From Microbulbifer variabilis (lineage in GTDB: Bacteria > Pseudomonadota > Gammaproteobacteria > Pseudomonadales > Cellvibrionaceae), in NCBI RefSeq assembly GCF_020524905.1, contig NZ_JAIVKI010000010.1, positions 1-64,000 on the forward strand: DNA of 64,000 nt, written 5' to 3'. Shown here piece by piece: positions 17,571 to 26,973 of this stretch (within the stretch, counting starts at the first letter, position 1; every line of letters begins with the position of its first letter). The notes beneath the pieces were generated by a model. The model made no database searches. It was not told the DNA's origin and worked only from the letters and a program-made list of their open reading frames with translations. The translations under genes and the position numbers were made by a program.

Positions 17571-17933
17571 TGCATTCTTCCTGTAACCGAACAAAAAACA
17601 ACCAACTCAAGAGGAGTAGGCCTAATAAACGGCAATTTATACCAATAGCGAAAAGAGTCCACCTTTCCGCAGACAATTTCCACCGAATATTCGACAAAAA
17701 CCCTGGCAATAAAGCAACGAGTCCTAAATTACTTGAATTTTCCAGAAAACCCAGTAGCGTTTGCTATTTTGATATTTGCGTCTGTACGCATTTTGTTCTT
17801 GCGCACAAAAAACAACCAACACTAGAAACATCGCCGCAAGAGGAAGAGCCATGGTAGCCGAGCAGATCATTGCCGCCCACTATTCTCTCCCAAGACTCCA
17901 CTTCACCCAAAACCGGGTAAACCATGGAAGTAA
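17571..17933. other. Intergenic region between divergent fimL and nhaB
   Basis: About 360 bases that should hold the two divergent promoters. I could not pick a near-consensus promoter with confidence and saw no RNA gene or repeat. Small frames here look like chance. Confidence 0.5.
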
Positions 17934-19472
17934 ATGATGAATACCTACAACAATGCAATAACGGCTTCCGGAAACGGTTTTGGCCGCGCCTTTGCTGATA
18001 ATTTTCTCGGCGAGGCCCCTGACTGGTACAAGCTAACCATCGCCGCCTTCCTACTACTCAACCCACTCATACTCTATGTCAGCGGCCCCACCACCACCGG
18101 CTGGGTGCTAATCGGTGAATTTATATTTACCCTCGCCATGGCTTTAAAATGTTACCCGTTACAACCCGGCGGACTACTCGCTATTGAAGCGGTACTCATG
18201 GGAATGACAAGCGCTGATGCGGTTTACCACGAAGTGGTAGAGAACATCGAAGTTATTTTGCTGCTAATGTTTATGGTGGCTGGCATCTACTTTATGAAGA
18301 GCCTGCTGCTGTTTGTCTTCACCAAGATCCTGATCCATGTAAACTCTAAAAGCCTGCTATCTCTATTATTCTGCGCAGTAGCCGCGGTACTCTCTGCCTT
18401 CCTAGATGCACTCACCGTAACCGCTGTGCTGATTGCTGTTGCTGTGGGTTTTTACTCGGTATACCACCGAGTTGCATCTCAACAACCCCATCATCACCTG
18501 GCTCACGACCATTCCAACGATGAGCATGTAGTGGAGTATCACCGTGAGGACCTGGATCAGTTTCGAGCATACTTGCGCAGCCTGATCATGCATGGCGCTG
18601 TGGGTACTGCACTCGGCGGAGTTTGCACCCTCGTGGGCGAGCCACAAAATCTTCTGATCGCCGAGAAAGCCGGCTGGGAGTTTGTGCAATTCTTTTTGCA
18701 GATGGCTCCAGTAACCATTCCCACCCTAGTTGCAGGCCTTGTGACCTGCGTACTTTTAGAAAAAAGTAAACTTTTCGGTTACGGGGCTCAGCTTCCCCAG
18801 GCGGTACGTGAAGTCCTGTCGAATTTTGCACGGGAAGAGGAAAGTAAGCGTACCAATACCCAAGTTGCTGAACTCTGGGTACAGGGTATCGTCGCCGTAA
18901 TGCTGGTTTTCGCTTTGGCCTTCCATATTGCAGAGGTTGGCATTATTGGCCTGATGATCATTGTATTACTGACCGCTTTCAATGGCATCGTTCAAGAAGC
19001 CCGCATTGGTCATGCTTTTGAAGAGGCCCTCCCTTTTACTGCGCTTTTAGTAGTATTTTTCGCGATAGTTGCAGTAATCCACCAACAACATCTATTTGAG
19101 CCAGTGACACACTTTGTACTATCTCAAAAGCCAGAACAGCAGCCAGGTTTGTTATTTGTCGCTAATGGTCTTCTATCCATGATTAGCGACAACGTGTTTG
19201 TGGCCACGGTTTATATCAATGAAGTTAAGTCCGCCTTCCTAGATGGCGATATTACTCGTGAACACTTCGATAAACTTGCCGTCGCCATTAACGCTGGCAC
19301 CAATCTGCCGAGTGTTGCCACACCCAATGGCCAAGCAGCCTTTCTATTCCTTCTAACCTCAGCCCTTGCTCCGCTAATTCGCCTTTCTTATGGCCGCATG
19401 GTTCTTATGGCCTTACCTTACACATTAATACTCAGTACTGTTGCGCTGCTTTGTGTGATTTATGCTCTCTAG
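17934..19472 (+). CDS. nhaB: Na+/H+ antiporter NhaB
   Basis: The 512-residue polytopic inner-membrane protein is a full-length NhaB, which exports Na+ in exchange for protons and supports pH and salt homeostasis. It shows the family features [50 protein letters not shown] and [20 protein letters not shown], and about 12 hydrophobic segments. A cytoplasmic loop after the fifth segment is His-rich ([14 protein letters not shown]), which might sense pH or metals; that is inference. GGAAG lies three bases before the ATG. A shared terminator separates it from dnaQ on the other strand. Confidence 0.95.
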   Translation: MMNTYNNAITASGNGFGRAFADNFLGEAPDWYKLTIAAFLLLNPLILYVSGPTTTGWVLIGEFIFTLAMALKCYPLQPGGLLAIEAVLMGMTSADAVYHEVVENIEVILLLMFMVAGIYFMKSLLLFVFTKILIHVNSKSLLSLLFCAVAAVLSAFLDALTVTAVLIAVAVGFYSVYHRVASQQPHHHLAHDHSNDEHVVEYHREDLDQFRAYLRSLIMHGAVGTALGGVCTLVGEPQNLLIAEKAGWEFVQFFLQMAPVTIPTLVAGLVTCVLLEKSKLFGYGAQLPQAVREVLSNFAREEESKRTNTQVAELWVQGIVAVMLVFALAFHIAEVGIIGLMIIVLLTAFNGIVQEARIGHAFEEALPFTALLVVFFAIVAVIHQQHLFEPVTHFVLSQKPEQQPGLLFVANGLLSMISDNVFVATVYINEVKSAFLDGDITREHFDKLAVAINAGTNLPSVATPNGQAAFLFLLTSALAPLIRLSYGRMVLMALPYTLILSTVALLCVIYAL

Positions 19473-19550
19473 ACAAAACTGGCCGGCGAATACACCGTGT
19501 TAGTTGGCGGTCTTAGGATGAGGACCAATGATAGAAGATAGCGAATAGAT

Positions 19551-19578
19551 TAAAAAAGCCCGCAAAGCGGGCTTTTTA
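19551..19578. terminator. Bidirectional terminator between nhaB and dnaQ
   Basis: GCCCGC-AAA-GCGGGC with an A run before and a T run after serves nhaB on the plus strand and dnaQ on the minus strand. Confidence 0.85.
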
Positions 19579-19582
19579 TTGA

Positions 19583-20311
19583 TTACCAGAAGTGCTTACC
19601 TGCGGATTTCTGTAACAGCTCAAGCATGGATTGATGCGCGTCTAACTCTTGTTCTGAGGCCTGGATTATTTTGAGAGGGTGCCGATTCGGAGAGAGCCTA
19701 CGAATTACCGCTGAAGCGGCCTCCCCCTGCACCTGCTTGCTTTTCTCAGAGTTCTGTCCTTCCCCTCCCTGCGCCAAACCCAGATCGGTTTGCCCACCGG
19801 TCATCAGCAAATAGACGTCGGCGAGTATCTCGGCATCCAAAAGGGCGCCATGAAGGTCACGCTGAGAGTTATCGACAAAATAACGCTTACACAGCGCATC
19901 CAGATTATTCTTTTGGCCGGGATGCTTTTCTCGCGCCAAGGCCAGGGTATCGAGCACACTGCAATGGGCGTTCACATTCTGCCAACGCGGACTGCCCAAC
20001 AACTTTAACTCGGCATTGATAAAGCCAACATCAAACGGCGCGTTGTGAATAACGAGCTCAGCACCCTCACAAAAAGCCATAAAGTCATCGGCAATCTGGG
20101 CAAAGATCGGCTTATCAGCAAGAAACTCATTGGTGATGCCGTGGACTTCAATGGCACCATCCTCCACCTGACGCTGAGGATTAATATATTGATGATAGTG
20201 GCGTCCAGTGAGCTTACGATTTTCAAGCTCTACACAGCCAATCTCAATAATCCGGTGACCGCTTTTGGGGTCTAGGCCGGTGGTTTCAGTATCCAGTACA
20301 ACCTGGCGCAT
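19583..20311 (-). CDS. dnaQ: DNA polymerase III epsilon subunit, proofreading exonuclease
   Basis: The 242-residue DEDDh exonuclease has Exo I at VLDTETTGLDP (residues 5-15), Exo II around HNAPFDVGFINAEL and Exo III as HGALLDAEILADVYL with the catalytic His and Asp. It supplies 3'-5' proofreading to the replicative polymerase. The C-terminal tail, which contacts the alpha subunit, is present. ATG start with GGGGAG six bases upstream. It is in the conserved yafS-rnhA-dnaQ run. Confidence 0.96.
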   Translation of the reverse strand: MRQVVLDTETTGLDPKSGHRIIEIGCVELENRKLTGRHYHQYINPQRQVEDGAIEVHGITNEFLADKPIFAQIADDFMAFCEGAELVIHNAPFDVGFINAELKLLGSPRWQNVNAHCSVLDTLALAREKHPGQKNNLDALCKRYFVDNSQRDLHGALLDAEILADVYLLMTGGQTDLGLAQGGEGQNSEKSKQVQGEAASAVIRRLSPNRHPLKIIQASEQELDAHQSMLELLQKSAGKHFW

Positions 20312-20329
20312 AGTTCACTCCCCTGGGAA

Positions 20330-20773
20330 TTACAGCTCATCTATACCGCGGTTGGCCAGCTGGTCAGCCCTCTCATTACCGGGATGGCCCGCATGCCCCT
20401 TCACCCAATGCCACTCCACCTGATGCCTGGCAACACCTTCATCTAGCTGCTGCCAGAGATCCGCATTCTTAACCGGTTTTTTACTCGCTGTCTTCCAACC
20501 ATTTTTTTTCCAATTGTTGATCCAACCGGTGATTCCCTGTCTCAGGTATTGCGAGTCGGTATGCAAATCGACCTGACAGGGTTGCTTCAGGGCTTCGAGC
20601 GCCTTGATCGCGGCCATCAGCTCCATACGATTATTGGTGGTATGGGATTCCCCTCCACATAATTCTTTTTCATGCTCGCCGTAAACCAGTAAAGCTCCCC
20701 AACCTCCTGGTCCAGGATTGCCACGGCAGGCGCCGTCGGTGTAGATGGTAATTTGCTTCAAAATCGGTGCCAA
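20330..20773 (-). CDS. rnhA: Ribonuclease HI
   Basis: The 147-residue enzyme cleaves RNA in RNA/DNA hybrids. Its catalytic residues are visible in [11 protein letters not shown] (Asp), [10 protein letters not shown] (Glu), HTDSQYL (Asp) and [12 protein letters not shown] (His and Asp). No ATG fits the N-terminus; TTG codons at 20773 and 20761 are the candidates, and the second would give a start matching E. coli MLKQ. Neither has a clear Shine-Dalgarno sequence, so the gene may depend on translational coupling to yafS, 36 bases upstream. Confidence 0.95.
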   Translation of the reverse strand: MAPILKQITIYTDGACRGNPGPGGWGALLVYGEHEKELCGGESHTTNNRMELMAAIKALEALKQPCQVDLHTDSQYLRQGITGWINNWKKNGWKTASKKPVKNADLWQQLDEGVARHQVEWHWVKGHAGHPGNERADQLANRGIDEL

Positions 20774-20809
20774 ATATTGGGATAGAGCGACTTCTGGAAG
20801 ATTCCACGG

Positions 20810-21598
20810 TTATCGCTTCTGATGCTTTTCCCGTGCAGCAACACGAGGGCTTGTAGGTGTCGCCACCAGGGCAGGCTTTCGCTCTGTGCGCCAATCTATC
20901 TTGATTGCCCGCACTCGTGCCACTTCTTTGCGCGCGACTATGATGTAAAACCCACCCCAAGGCAAGCGTAGGCGGGTGGCCAGCCGCTCCATCCAGGCAC
21001 TCTTGGCAAGGAGTTCACGCTGCTGTAATGGCAGACGAAAAAAACCTCGATGCAGCTGTTCAGCCTGGAGATCCAGCAGATTCATCCAGTCGGCGATTCT
21101 GGCCGCACGCAGCTGATTGCCTTTTTGGTAAGCCCCTCGAGAAAACAACAAGCGCGACAAGCCCAGCAAGGAAAAGGGGTTGAACCCCATCAACAGCATA
21201 TGGCCACCAGGTATTAAAACCCGTGCCGCCTCACGCAATACCTGGTGGGGCTGAGTAGAGAAGTCCAGCAAATGATGCAAAACGACCACATCAATCGACT
21301 CAGAGGGAAGGGGCAACTGCTCCAACTCAACTATGGCCGCCCCCTTCTGTTCAGGACAAACCGCCAAACGGAAGCGGTGATTGATCCGACTGGAAGCAGC
21401 AAAATCCACCGCATCGGTAACCCCCGCTTGCAACAGATGGTAGCCAAAGAAACCCTCAATCAAAGGTTGAGTCAGAGCCAGTTGCTGCGAAAGAATCTCC
21501 TGCCCCAGGCTGCTTAAAAACCAATGTGACAAGGCCGGACTGGCTTTGCTCAAAAGCGATGCCTCTATCGATACTCGAGATCCGGACTTATCAGTCAT
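20810..21598 (-). CDS. yafS: SAM-dependent methyltransferase, YafS-like
   Basis: The 262-residue class I methyltransferase-like protein has LPLPSESIDVVVLHHLLDF, VLREAARVLIPGGHMLLMGF and NPFSLLGL as core motifs. The glycine-rich SAM loop near the N-terminus is poorly conserved (VDFAASSRINHRFRLAV), as in other YafS proteins. The substrate is unknown. The position next to rnhA-dnaQ and divergent from gloB is the same as in E. coli, which supports the name. The C-terminal 35 residues are basic and of low complexity. AAGGAG precedes the ATG. Confidence 0.85.
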   Translation of the reverse strand: MTDKSGSRVSIEASLLSKASPALSHWFLSSLGQEILSQQLALTQPLIEGFFGYHLLQAGVTDAVDFAASSRINHRFRLAVCPEQKGAAIVELEQLPLPSESIDVVVLHHLLDFSTQPHQVLREAARVLIPGGHMLLMGFNPFSLLGLSRLLFSRGAYQKGNQLRAARIADWMNLLDLQAEQLHRGFFRLPLQQRELLAKSAWMERLATRLRLPWGGFYIIVARKEVARVRAIKIDWRTERKPALVATPTSPRVAAREKHQKR

Positions 21599-21816
21599 TC
21601 AGTCTCCTTATGGACCAAGCAAATTAAACCTATAACCCTGGGTTCTTATAGCCACCCTTTATCTGTGATCTCTAGGTGTAAAAGAGTTTAACATTACGCC
21701 GAACATTCATTTGCAAGTCACCAGGGAAAGCTTGCGATCTGGTAGACCCACTACTTCACATTTTCCCTTAATATCCATGATATCGTTCCAAGATCGAGTT
21801 AGCAGGTAGGACTAAC

Positions 21817-22599
21817 ATGCTCTCAGTAACCCCGATTCCCGCATTGAGTGACAACTATATCTGGCACCTTGAGAAAGATGGAGAGCACTGGGTTGTTGAT
21901 CCCGGCGAAGCTGAACCCGTTTACGATGCCCTACAGGATAAAGCCCTTAATGGCATATTAATCACTCACCACCATTTTGATCATACCGGTGGGATCAAAG
22001 CACTACATAACCACTATGGATGCCCGGTATTAGGGCCCGAGTCCATCAAAGGGGTAACCAATCCAATTGCCGGCGGGGATACTTTTTTGTTGTTGGGTCT
22101 ACCGATTGAGGTCTGGGATATTCCCGGCCACACCCTGGACCATTTAGCATTAATTCTTAAAGAAGAGTCCCCCGACGGTAATGTGCAACCACACCTCTTT
22201 TGCGGCGACACGCTTTTTGCCGCCGGCTGTGGCCGTATATTTGAAGGGACTCCAAAGCAAATGCTCCATTCACTACAAGAGTTAACCACCCTCCCAAAAC
22301 ATACCCTCGTATATTGTGCGCATGAATACACCCTCGGCAACCTCCACTTTGCTCATACAGTAGAGCCAGGCAATAGTGCCATCAGTGAACGCCTGGTCCA
22401 AAGCCAAACCCTTCGGCAGGCAGGTAGAGCAACTCTGCCATCCACCATCGCTAAAGAGCTGGCAACAAATCCTTTCCTTCGCTGCCAGATTGCAGAAGTT
22501 GCCCAGAGCGGCGCCCACCACCTGGGCCGTGATACTTATGAGCATCTCGATGAGGTAGAAATATTTGCTAGCTTACGCGATTGGAAAGACCACTTTTAA
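21817..22599 (+). CDS. gloB: Hydroxyacylglutathione hydrolase (glyoxalase II)
   Basis: The 260-residue metallo-beta-lactamase fold enzyme hydrolyses S-lactoylglutathione to lactate and glutathione, the second step of methylglyoxal detoxification. The binuclear metal motif THHHFDHTGG, then IPGHTLDH, LFCGDTLFAAGCGRIFEGT and YCAHEYTLGNLHFA are all present, with the C-terminal substrate-binding helices. The start ATG follows AGGTAGGA. It is divergent from yafS and upstream of mltD. Confidence 0.96.
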   Translation: MLSVTPIPALSDNYIWHLEKDGEHWVVDPGEAEPVYDALQDKALNGILITHHHFDHTGGIKALHNHYGCPVLGPESIKGVTNPIAGGDTFLLLGLPIEVWDIPGHTLDHLALILKEESPDGNVQPHLFCGDTLFAAGCGRIFEGTPKQMLHSLQELTTLPKHTLVYCAHEYTLGNLHFAHTVEPGNSAISERLVQSQTLRQAGRATLPSTIAKELATNPFLRCQIAEVAQSGAHHLGRDTYEHLDEVEIFASLRDWKDHF

Positions 22600-22804
22600 T
22601 AAAGAGAGAAGGTAACGCCGTATATAAGGGCAAAATACTTAGCAACCCCAAAAAACTGTCTGTTTTTTATCCATCTGCGTTGACCGAAACTATTTCCGCT
22701 AATTAGAATCAGAAGGCTATGATCCAGTGCTCAGTGCAAGCAAAAAATAAGCGCCCCCGCGCGTGCTGAGTGGGAATTACAAGAATTACTCGCGGATACC
22801 AAAC

Positions 22805-24361
22805 ATGCTTCACAAGAATTTTGCCGCGGCATTGCTGGCCGCTACGGTTGGGGCTTGCTCGCAAATGCCAGAGACAGGTCCATCTCCCGATAGCGAAAAC
22901 CACCAAGAACAAGAAGCCAGCCCTGCGAATAGCCTTGCGATCCCCGCTCAAAACTCAGCAGAGGCAGCCCTCCCCCCTACGGATATCTGGGAGCGCCTGC
23001 GCCGAGGATTCAGCCTCAATCACCGTGCTGAGGATCCCAAGGTACAGGATTACATCGCTTATTTCTCCCGCAATGAAGGCTATATGTCGCGGGTTACAGA
23101 GAGATCACGCCGCTATATCTTTCATGTCGCAGAGGAATTAGAGCAGGCAAATATGCCACTCGAATTCGCCTTGTTGCCTATCGTGGAGAGTGCCTACGAT
23201 CCTTTTGCTTATTCCCATGCCCAAGCTTCTGGCATGTGGCAGTTTATTCCCTCAACCGGACGCTCTTTCGGCCTTAAACAAAACTGGTGGTATGACGGCC
23301 GCCGGGATGTGCACGAATCTACTCGTGCAGCCGTAAAGTACTTCAAATATTTATCCGAGCGTTTTGATGGCGACTGGGAGCTTACTCTGGCTGCCTACAA
23401 TGCTGGGGAAGGTACTGTACGCCGCGCAATCGAGCGCAACCGCCGCAAAGGGCGTGGGACTTCTTTTTGGGAGATCAAGCTACCGCGTGAAACAAAACGC
23501 TATGTGCCACAACTTTTAGCACTTGCTGAGGTAGTATCTCGCCCGGATCACTACAAAATTCCTCTGCACAATGTCGCCAACGAGCCATACTATGCCCGTG
23601 TCAATGTTGGCAGCCAGATAGATCTTGCCCAGGCCGCAGAGCTTGCTCAGATCGAGGTGGATGAGCTTTACCTGCTCAACCCTGGCTTTAACCGCTGGGC
23701 GACAGATCCCAATGGGGATCACCACTTACTCATCCCCATTGAAAGTCTGGAGCGCTTTGAGGCAGCGCTGAAAGACTTGCCGGTAGAACAGCGCGTAACC
23801 TGGGAGCGATACACCATTGCTCGGGGAGATACGCTCTCTACCATTGCACGACGCTACCAAACCACCATTACAGCCATCCGCGAAGCCAATAAGCTGCGGA
23901 GCAACAATATTCGTGCCGGTAAAACCCTATTGATCCCCAGTGCCTCTGGTCCTTCAGGGCAATATGCTTACACCGTGGACCAGAGAGTGAAGCAACGCCA
24001 ATCCTCTGACCGTGGACAAAAATCAAACTACACGGTTCAGCCCGGTGATAGCCTCTGGGCAATTTCGCGCAAGTTGAAAGTGAGCGTGAAGGAGCTCGCT
24101 CATTGGAACAGCATGGCACCAGGGGACACTTTACGTCCAGGCCGAACACTGGTTGCCTATAACGGGGGTTCAAATGAGAGTAATCGTACCACCCGCAAAC
24201 TCTCATATAGAGTGAGAAGTGGGGACTCCCTTTACCGGATTGCTAATAAATTCAGTATCAAAATCGATGATATTTTACGCTGGAACAAAATTCCCAAGTC
24301 GAAATATCTTCAGCCCGGCCAACGCTTGACCCTATTTGTCGATAGCGCTCACAACAGCTGA
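22805..24361 (+). CDS. mltD: Membrane-bound lytic murein transglycosylase D
   Basis: The 518-residue outer-membrane lipoprotein starts at the ATG at 22805, where the signal with lipobox VGAC begins; the frame open to 22763 has no signal. The SLT domain has the catalytic Glu in LPIVESAYDPFAYS and the motifs ASGMWQFIPSTGR and TLAAYNAGEGTVRRA. Three LysM peptidoglycan-binding repeats follow, beginning YTIARGDTLSTIA, YTVQPGDSLWAIS and YRVRSGDSLYRIA. It cleaves glycan strands to anhydromuropeptides. E. coli MltD has two LysM modules, so this version has one more. A strong terminator follows. Confidence 0.95.
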   Translation: MLHKNFAAALLAATVGACSQMPETGPSPDSENHQEQEASPANSLAIPAQNSAEAALPPTDIWERLRRGFSLNHRAEDPKVQDYIAYFSRNEGYMSRVTERSRRYIFHVAEELEQANMPLEFALLPIVESAYDPFAYSHAQASGMWQFIPSTGRSFGLKQNWWYDGRRDVHESTRAAVKYFKYLSERFDGDWELTLAAYNAGEGTVRRAIERNRRKGRGTSFWEIKLPRETKRYVPQLLALAEVVSRPDHYKIPLHNVANEPYYARVNVGSQIDLAQAAELAQIEVDELYLLNPGFNRWATDPNGDHHLLIPIESLERFEAALKDLPVEQRVTWERYTIARGDTLSTIARRYQTTITAIREANKLRSNNIRAGKTLLIPSASGPSGQYAYTVDQRVKQRQSSDRGQKSNYTVQPGDSLWAISRKLKVSVKELAHWNSMAPGDTLRPGRTLVAYNGGSNESNRTTRKLSYRVRSGDSLYRIANKFSIKIDDILRWNKIPKSKYLQPGQRLTLFVDSAHNS

Positions 24362-24390
24362 ATCCCCTCCCTAAAGGGTATTAGCAATAA

Positions 24391-24422
24391 TAAAAAAACC
24401 CGGCTGTTGCCGGGTTTTTTTA
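24391..24422. terminator. Bidirectional terminator between mltD and ppiD
   Basis: ACCCGGC-TGTT-GCCGGGT flanked by A7 and T7 runs serves mltD on plus and ppiD on minus. Confidence 0.9.
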
Positions 24423-24440
24423 TTGGAGCAAGAGTACGCT

Positions 24441-26324
24441 CTACTCGTTTGTAGAATTAAGCTCCACTTTGGCTTGGTCAGACAGGTAGCGGCGAATTGC
24501 GGCCAACTCTGCACCACCATTCACCGATGCCAATTGCTGCATCAAAGCCTGACGCTGTTCCTTACTTTGCTGGGAAAGATCACCTGGGCGCACATCCTGC
24601 AGCGCCAGCACGACCTGGTTACCATTACTCACAGCAAAGACCGCCAGCTCCTTAGCCCCCGAAGCAGGCGCAGGTAAAGAGAAGGCCTTGCTATTGATCT
24701 CAGCGCGCTCTCCAAACCCTCCCCGGCGGGTCTTTTCGCTGGTCTCCAGGGTCAAACCCTGCTCTTTTGCTAGCTCAGCGAAATCACTGCCTGAGGCCAG
24801 GTTTTCTTTCAGGCTCTCCGCCTTTTTGGCAAGCTGTTCACTGGCCTTGTCACGCTTCAGCACTTCGACAATCTGTTCACGCACTTCAGCCAGAGGGTAA
24901 ATACCTGCGGGCTTAGACTCGGTCACTCGCAGCACTACGGCATGCTCGTTATTGAGATTTAGCACATCGGAAGTATTGCCATCCTCCATCACCTCAGGAG
25001 AAAAAGCGGCCTCTACCACCTGAGCGTTTGCCAGTACACCACTACCGTTGGAGCGAGAGAAAAGACCACTCGTTTGCAGTGGCACGCCCAGCTCTTCGGC
25101 AGGGACAGCCAGACTTTCGGCGTTGTAGGCCAGGTCTGCCAAGCGACTCAGGGCTTCAAGAAACTCTCTTTCCGCTGCCGCAGTGCGCAATTGATTTTCG
25201 ATGGCAGTCTTACGCTCTTCAAAAGTCGGCGGCTCACTCTCCTCCACCTCTAGGAGCTTAATAAAGTGAGTGCCACTATCGGTTGTAACCGGTGCCGAAA
25301 CTTGCCCCACTTCCAAAGAAGCAAGCGCCTCTTCGAAAGCTTGCGGGAATACATCGCCAGTAGTAAAGCCGAGATCTCCACCCTCCTCACGAGAACCGAG
25401 ATCCTCAGAGTAACTCTTGGCCAGGTCTGCAAAGTCTTCACCAGCATCGAGTTTCGCTTGGATTTCATCCAGCTTTGCCTGATCCGCCTCTTCTAACAGA
25501 ATGTGTGCTGCTCGGCGGCGCAGATCAGAACCAAAGTTGGCAAGCTCCAGATCATACTGAGCGCGAACATCCTCTTCGGAGACATCAATATTGGAAGAAA
25601 AAACCTTAGGGGTCAGTTCAATATACTCAACCGCTACCTGTTCAGGTCGCTGGTATTGACTCTGGTTTTCCTGATAGTACTGCTCAATTTCAGCCTCACT
25701 AACTTCGGTGGAAGCCATTAACTCCTGCACCGGTAGCACGACGTAGGAGAAATCTCGCTCTTCCATAGACGCCGCGACCACCTGCTCTGCATCCACTTTG
25801 GTGGTAAAGGCGCTGGCAGTAACACTATCCGCAAATTGCTGCAGGGACATATCTCCCTCTACAATTTGCGGGAAGCTGGCTGTGCTGTACCCCATACGAC
25901 GTAAGGCATCGCGATATAACTGAGCATTAAAGGTACCATCGACCTGGAAAGCCGGAATGTCGGTGATCGCCTTATTAACCGCAGCTGTACTCATCACCAT
26001 ACCGCTCTCTTGAGCTGCCTGGCGCATGACTGAAGTGGAAATGAGTTGGCGCAAAACCGGCTCGCGCAGCTGCTCATCGCTGATCAAATCCGCCGGAACA
26101 TTCTCTCCGTATTGGCTCATGATCATACTGCGGCGGTTTTGTATGGCCCGCTGCAAATCCATATTAGTGATTTTTTCACCATTGACCTCGGCAACCGCAT
26201 CGGCGGCACCACCACTGGCTCCGGTAAAAAAATCGATTCCCCCAATGACCATAATGAACCCAAAGAAGGCCGCAACAATAACTGCCGCCGTTCCCTTCAG
26301 GTTATCGCGCATGGACTGAAGCAT
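24441..26324 (-). CDS. ppiD: Periplasmic folding chaperone PpiD
   Basis: The 627-residue inner-membrane-anchored protein has one transmembrane helix (residues about 12-34), an N-terminal SurA-like chaperone region, a parvulin domain beginning RRAAHILLEE and containing LGSREEGGDLGFTTGDV, and a C-terminal PpiC-like region. It assists newly exported proteins near the Sec translocon; the parvulin domain of E. coli PpiD is inactive. GGAG lies six bases before the ATG. It is next to hupB and lon as in most Gammaproteobacteria. Confidence 0.94.
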   Translation of the reverse strand: MLQSMRDNLKGTAAVIVAAFFGFIMVIGGIDFFTGASGGAADAVAEVNGEKITNMDLQRAIQNRRSMIMSQYGENVPADLISDEQLREPVLRQLISTSVMRQAAQESGMVMSTAAVNKAITDIPAFQVDGTFNAQLYRDALRRMGYSTASFPQIVEGDMSLQQFADSVTASAFTTKVDAEQVVAASMEERDFSYVVLPVQELMASTEVSEAEIEQYYQENQSQYQRPEQVAVEYIELTPKVFSSNIDVSEEDVRAQYDLELANFGSDLRRRAAHILLEEADQAKLDEIQAKLDAGEDFADLAKSYSEDLGSREEGGDLGFTTGDVFPQAFEEALASLEVGQVSAPVTTDSGTHFIKLLEVEESEPPTFEERKTAIENQLRTAAAEREFLEALSRLADLAYNAESLAVPAEELGVPLQTSGLFSRSNGSGVLANAQVVEAAFSPEVMEDGNTSDVLNLNNEHAVVLRVTESKPAGIYPLAEVREQIVEVLKRDKASEQLAKKAESLKENLASGSDFAELAKEQGLTLETSEKTRRGGFGERAEINSKAFSLPAPASGAKELAVFAVSNGNQVVLALQDVRPGDLSQQSKEQRQALMQQLASVNGGAELAAIRRYLSDQAKVELNSTNE

Positions 26325-26371
26325 GCTCAGCTCCGAAATTTCACTCTAATTGTTCAACTATTAGTAGATAC

Positions 26372-26400
26372 AAAAAAGGCGTATCCAAGATGACACGCCT
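26372..26400 (-). terminator. Terminator after hupB
   Basis: On the minus strand AGGCGTGTC pairs with GATACGCCT (one G-T pair), followed by TTTTTT, 45 bases after the hupB stop. Confidence 0.8.
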
Positions 26401-26444
26401 CTTTGCACTTCGACTTTTTACAAGGTCTCGAAGTTCACCGAAAC

Positions 26445-26717
26445 TTAGTTTACGGCGTCTTTCAGGGCTTTACCGGCCTTGAAGTTCGGAATTTTTGCCG
26501 CAGCAATTTCAATTGGATCGCCAGTGCGCGGATTGCGGCCAGTGCGGGCTGCACGCTCTTTTACGGCAAATGTACCAAAGCCCACCAAGGCAACCTGGTC
26601 GCCTTTTTTAAGCGCATCAGTAATGCTGTCTACCATTGCGTCCAAAGCACGGCCAGCTGCTGCTTTAGGAATATCTGCAGACGCGGCAATTGCTTCAATC
26701 AGTTCGGACTTATTCAC
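26445..26717 (-). CDS. hupB: DNA-binding protein HU-beta
   Basis: The 90-residue histone-like protein has the standard HU layout: helical dimerisation half ([18 protein letters not shown]) and beta-arm half with [18 protein letters not shown], where the arm inserts the Pro at the kink. It bends and compacts DNA. GTG start with GAGGG seven bases upstream. It has its own promoter 110 bases upstream and a terminator, so it is transcribed independently of lon. Confidence 0.96.
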   Translation of the reverse strand: MNKSELIEAIAASADIPKAAAGRALDAMVDSITDALKKGDQVALVGFGTFAVKERAARTGRNPRTGDPIEIAAAKIPNFKAGKALKDAVN

Positions 26718-26828
26718 GCTTAATCCCTCTGTTCTTTTAAATATGTTTAGGGCGTACCCTCAGGCAAGGTATCCCTATTCGTAATTTTCTAACCACCGAC
26801 AATTTTAGCGCCGGCCAATAAGGCCCGT

Positions 26829-26857
26829 TTTATACCAACTGCCCGGTAGCGGGTCAA
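26829..26857 (-). promoter_or_regulatory. hupB promoter
   Basis: On the minus strand TTGACC (26852-26857) and TATAAA (26829-26834) are spaced by exactly 17 bases, a near-consensus sigma70 promoter about 110 bases before hupB. Confidence 0.7.
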
Positions 26858-26944
26858 GGAACCATGCGGGTTTCCGGCCGACAGGACAAAACTCAGGCAG
26901 CAAAAATCAACTTTGTGGTTAGGTTTTGGTCTTGTAAATTGTTA

Positions 26945-26966
26945 CGGGGCGACAAGTGTCACCCCG
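26945..26966 (-). terminator. Hairpin after lon
   Basis: CGGGGTGACA and TGTCGCCCCG (9 Watson-Crick pairs plus one wobble) fold into a very stable hairpin beginning 8 bases after the lon stop. The downstream T content is weak (GTAACAATTT), so termination strength is uncertain. Confidence 0.55.
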
Positions 26967-26973
26967 AATGAGA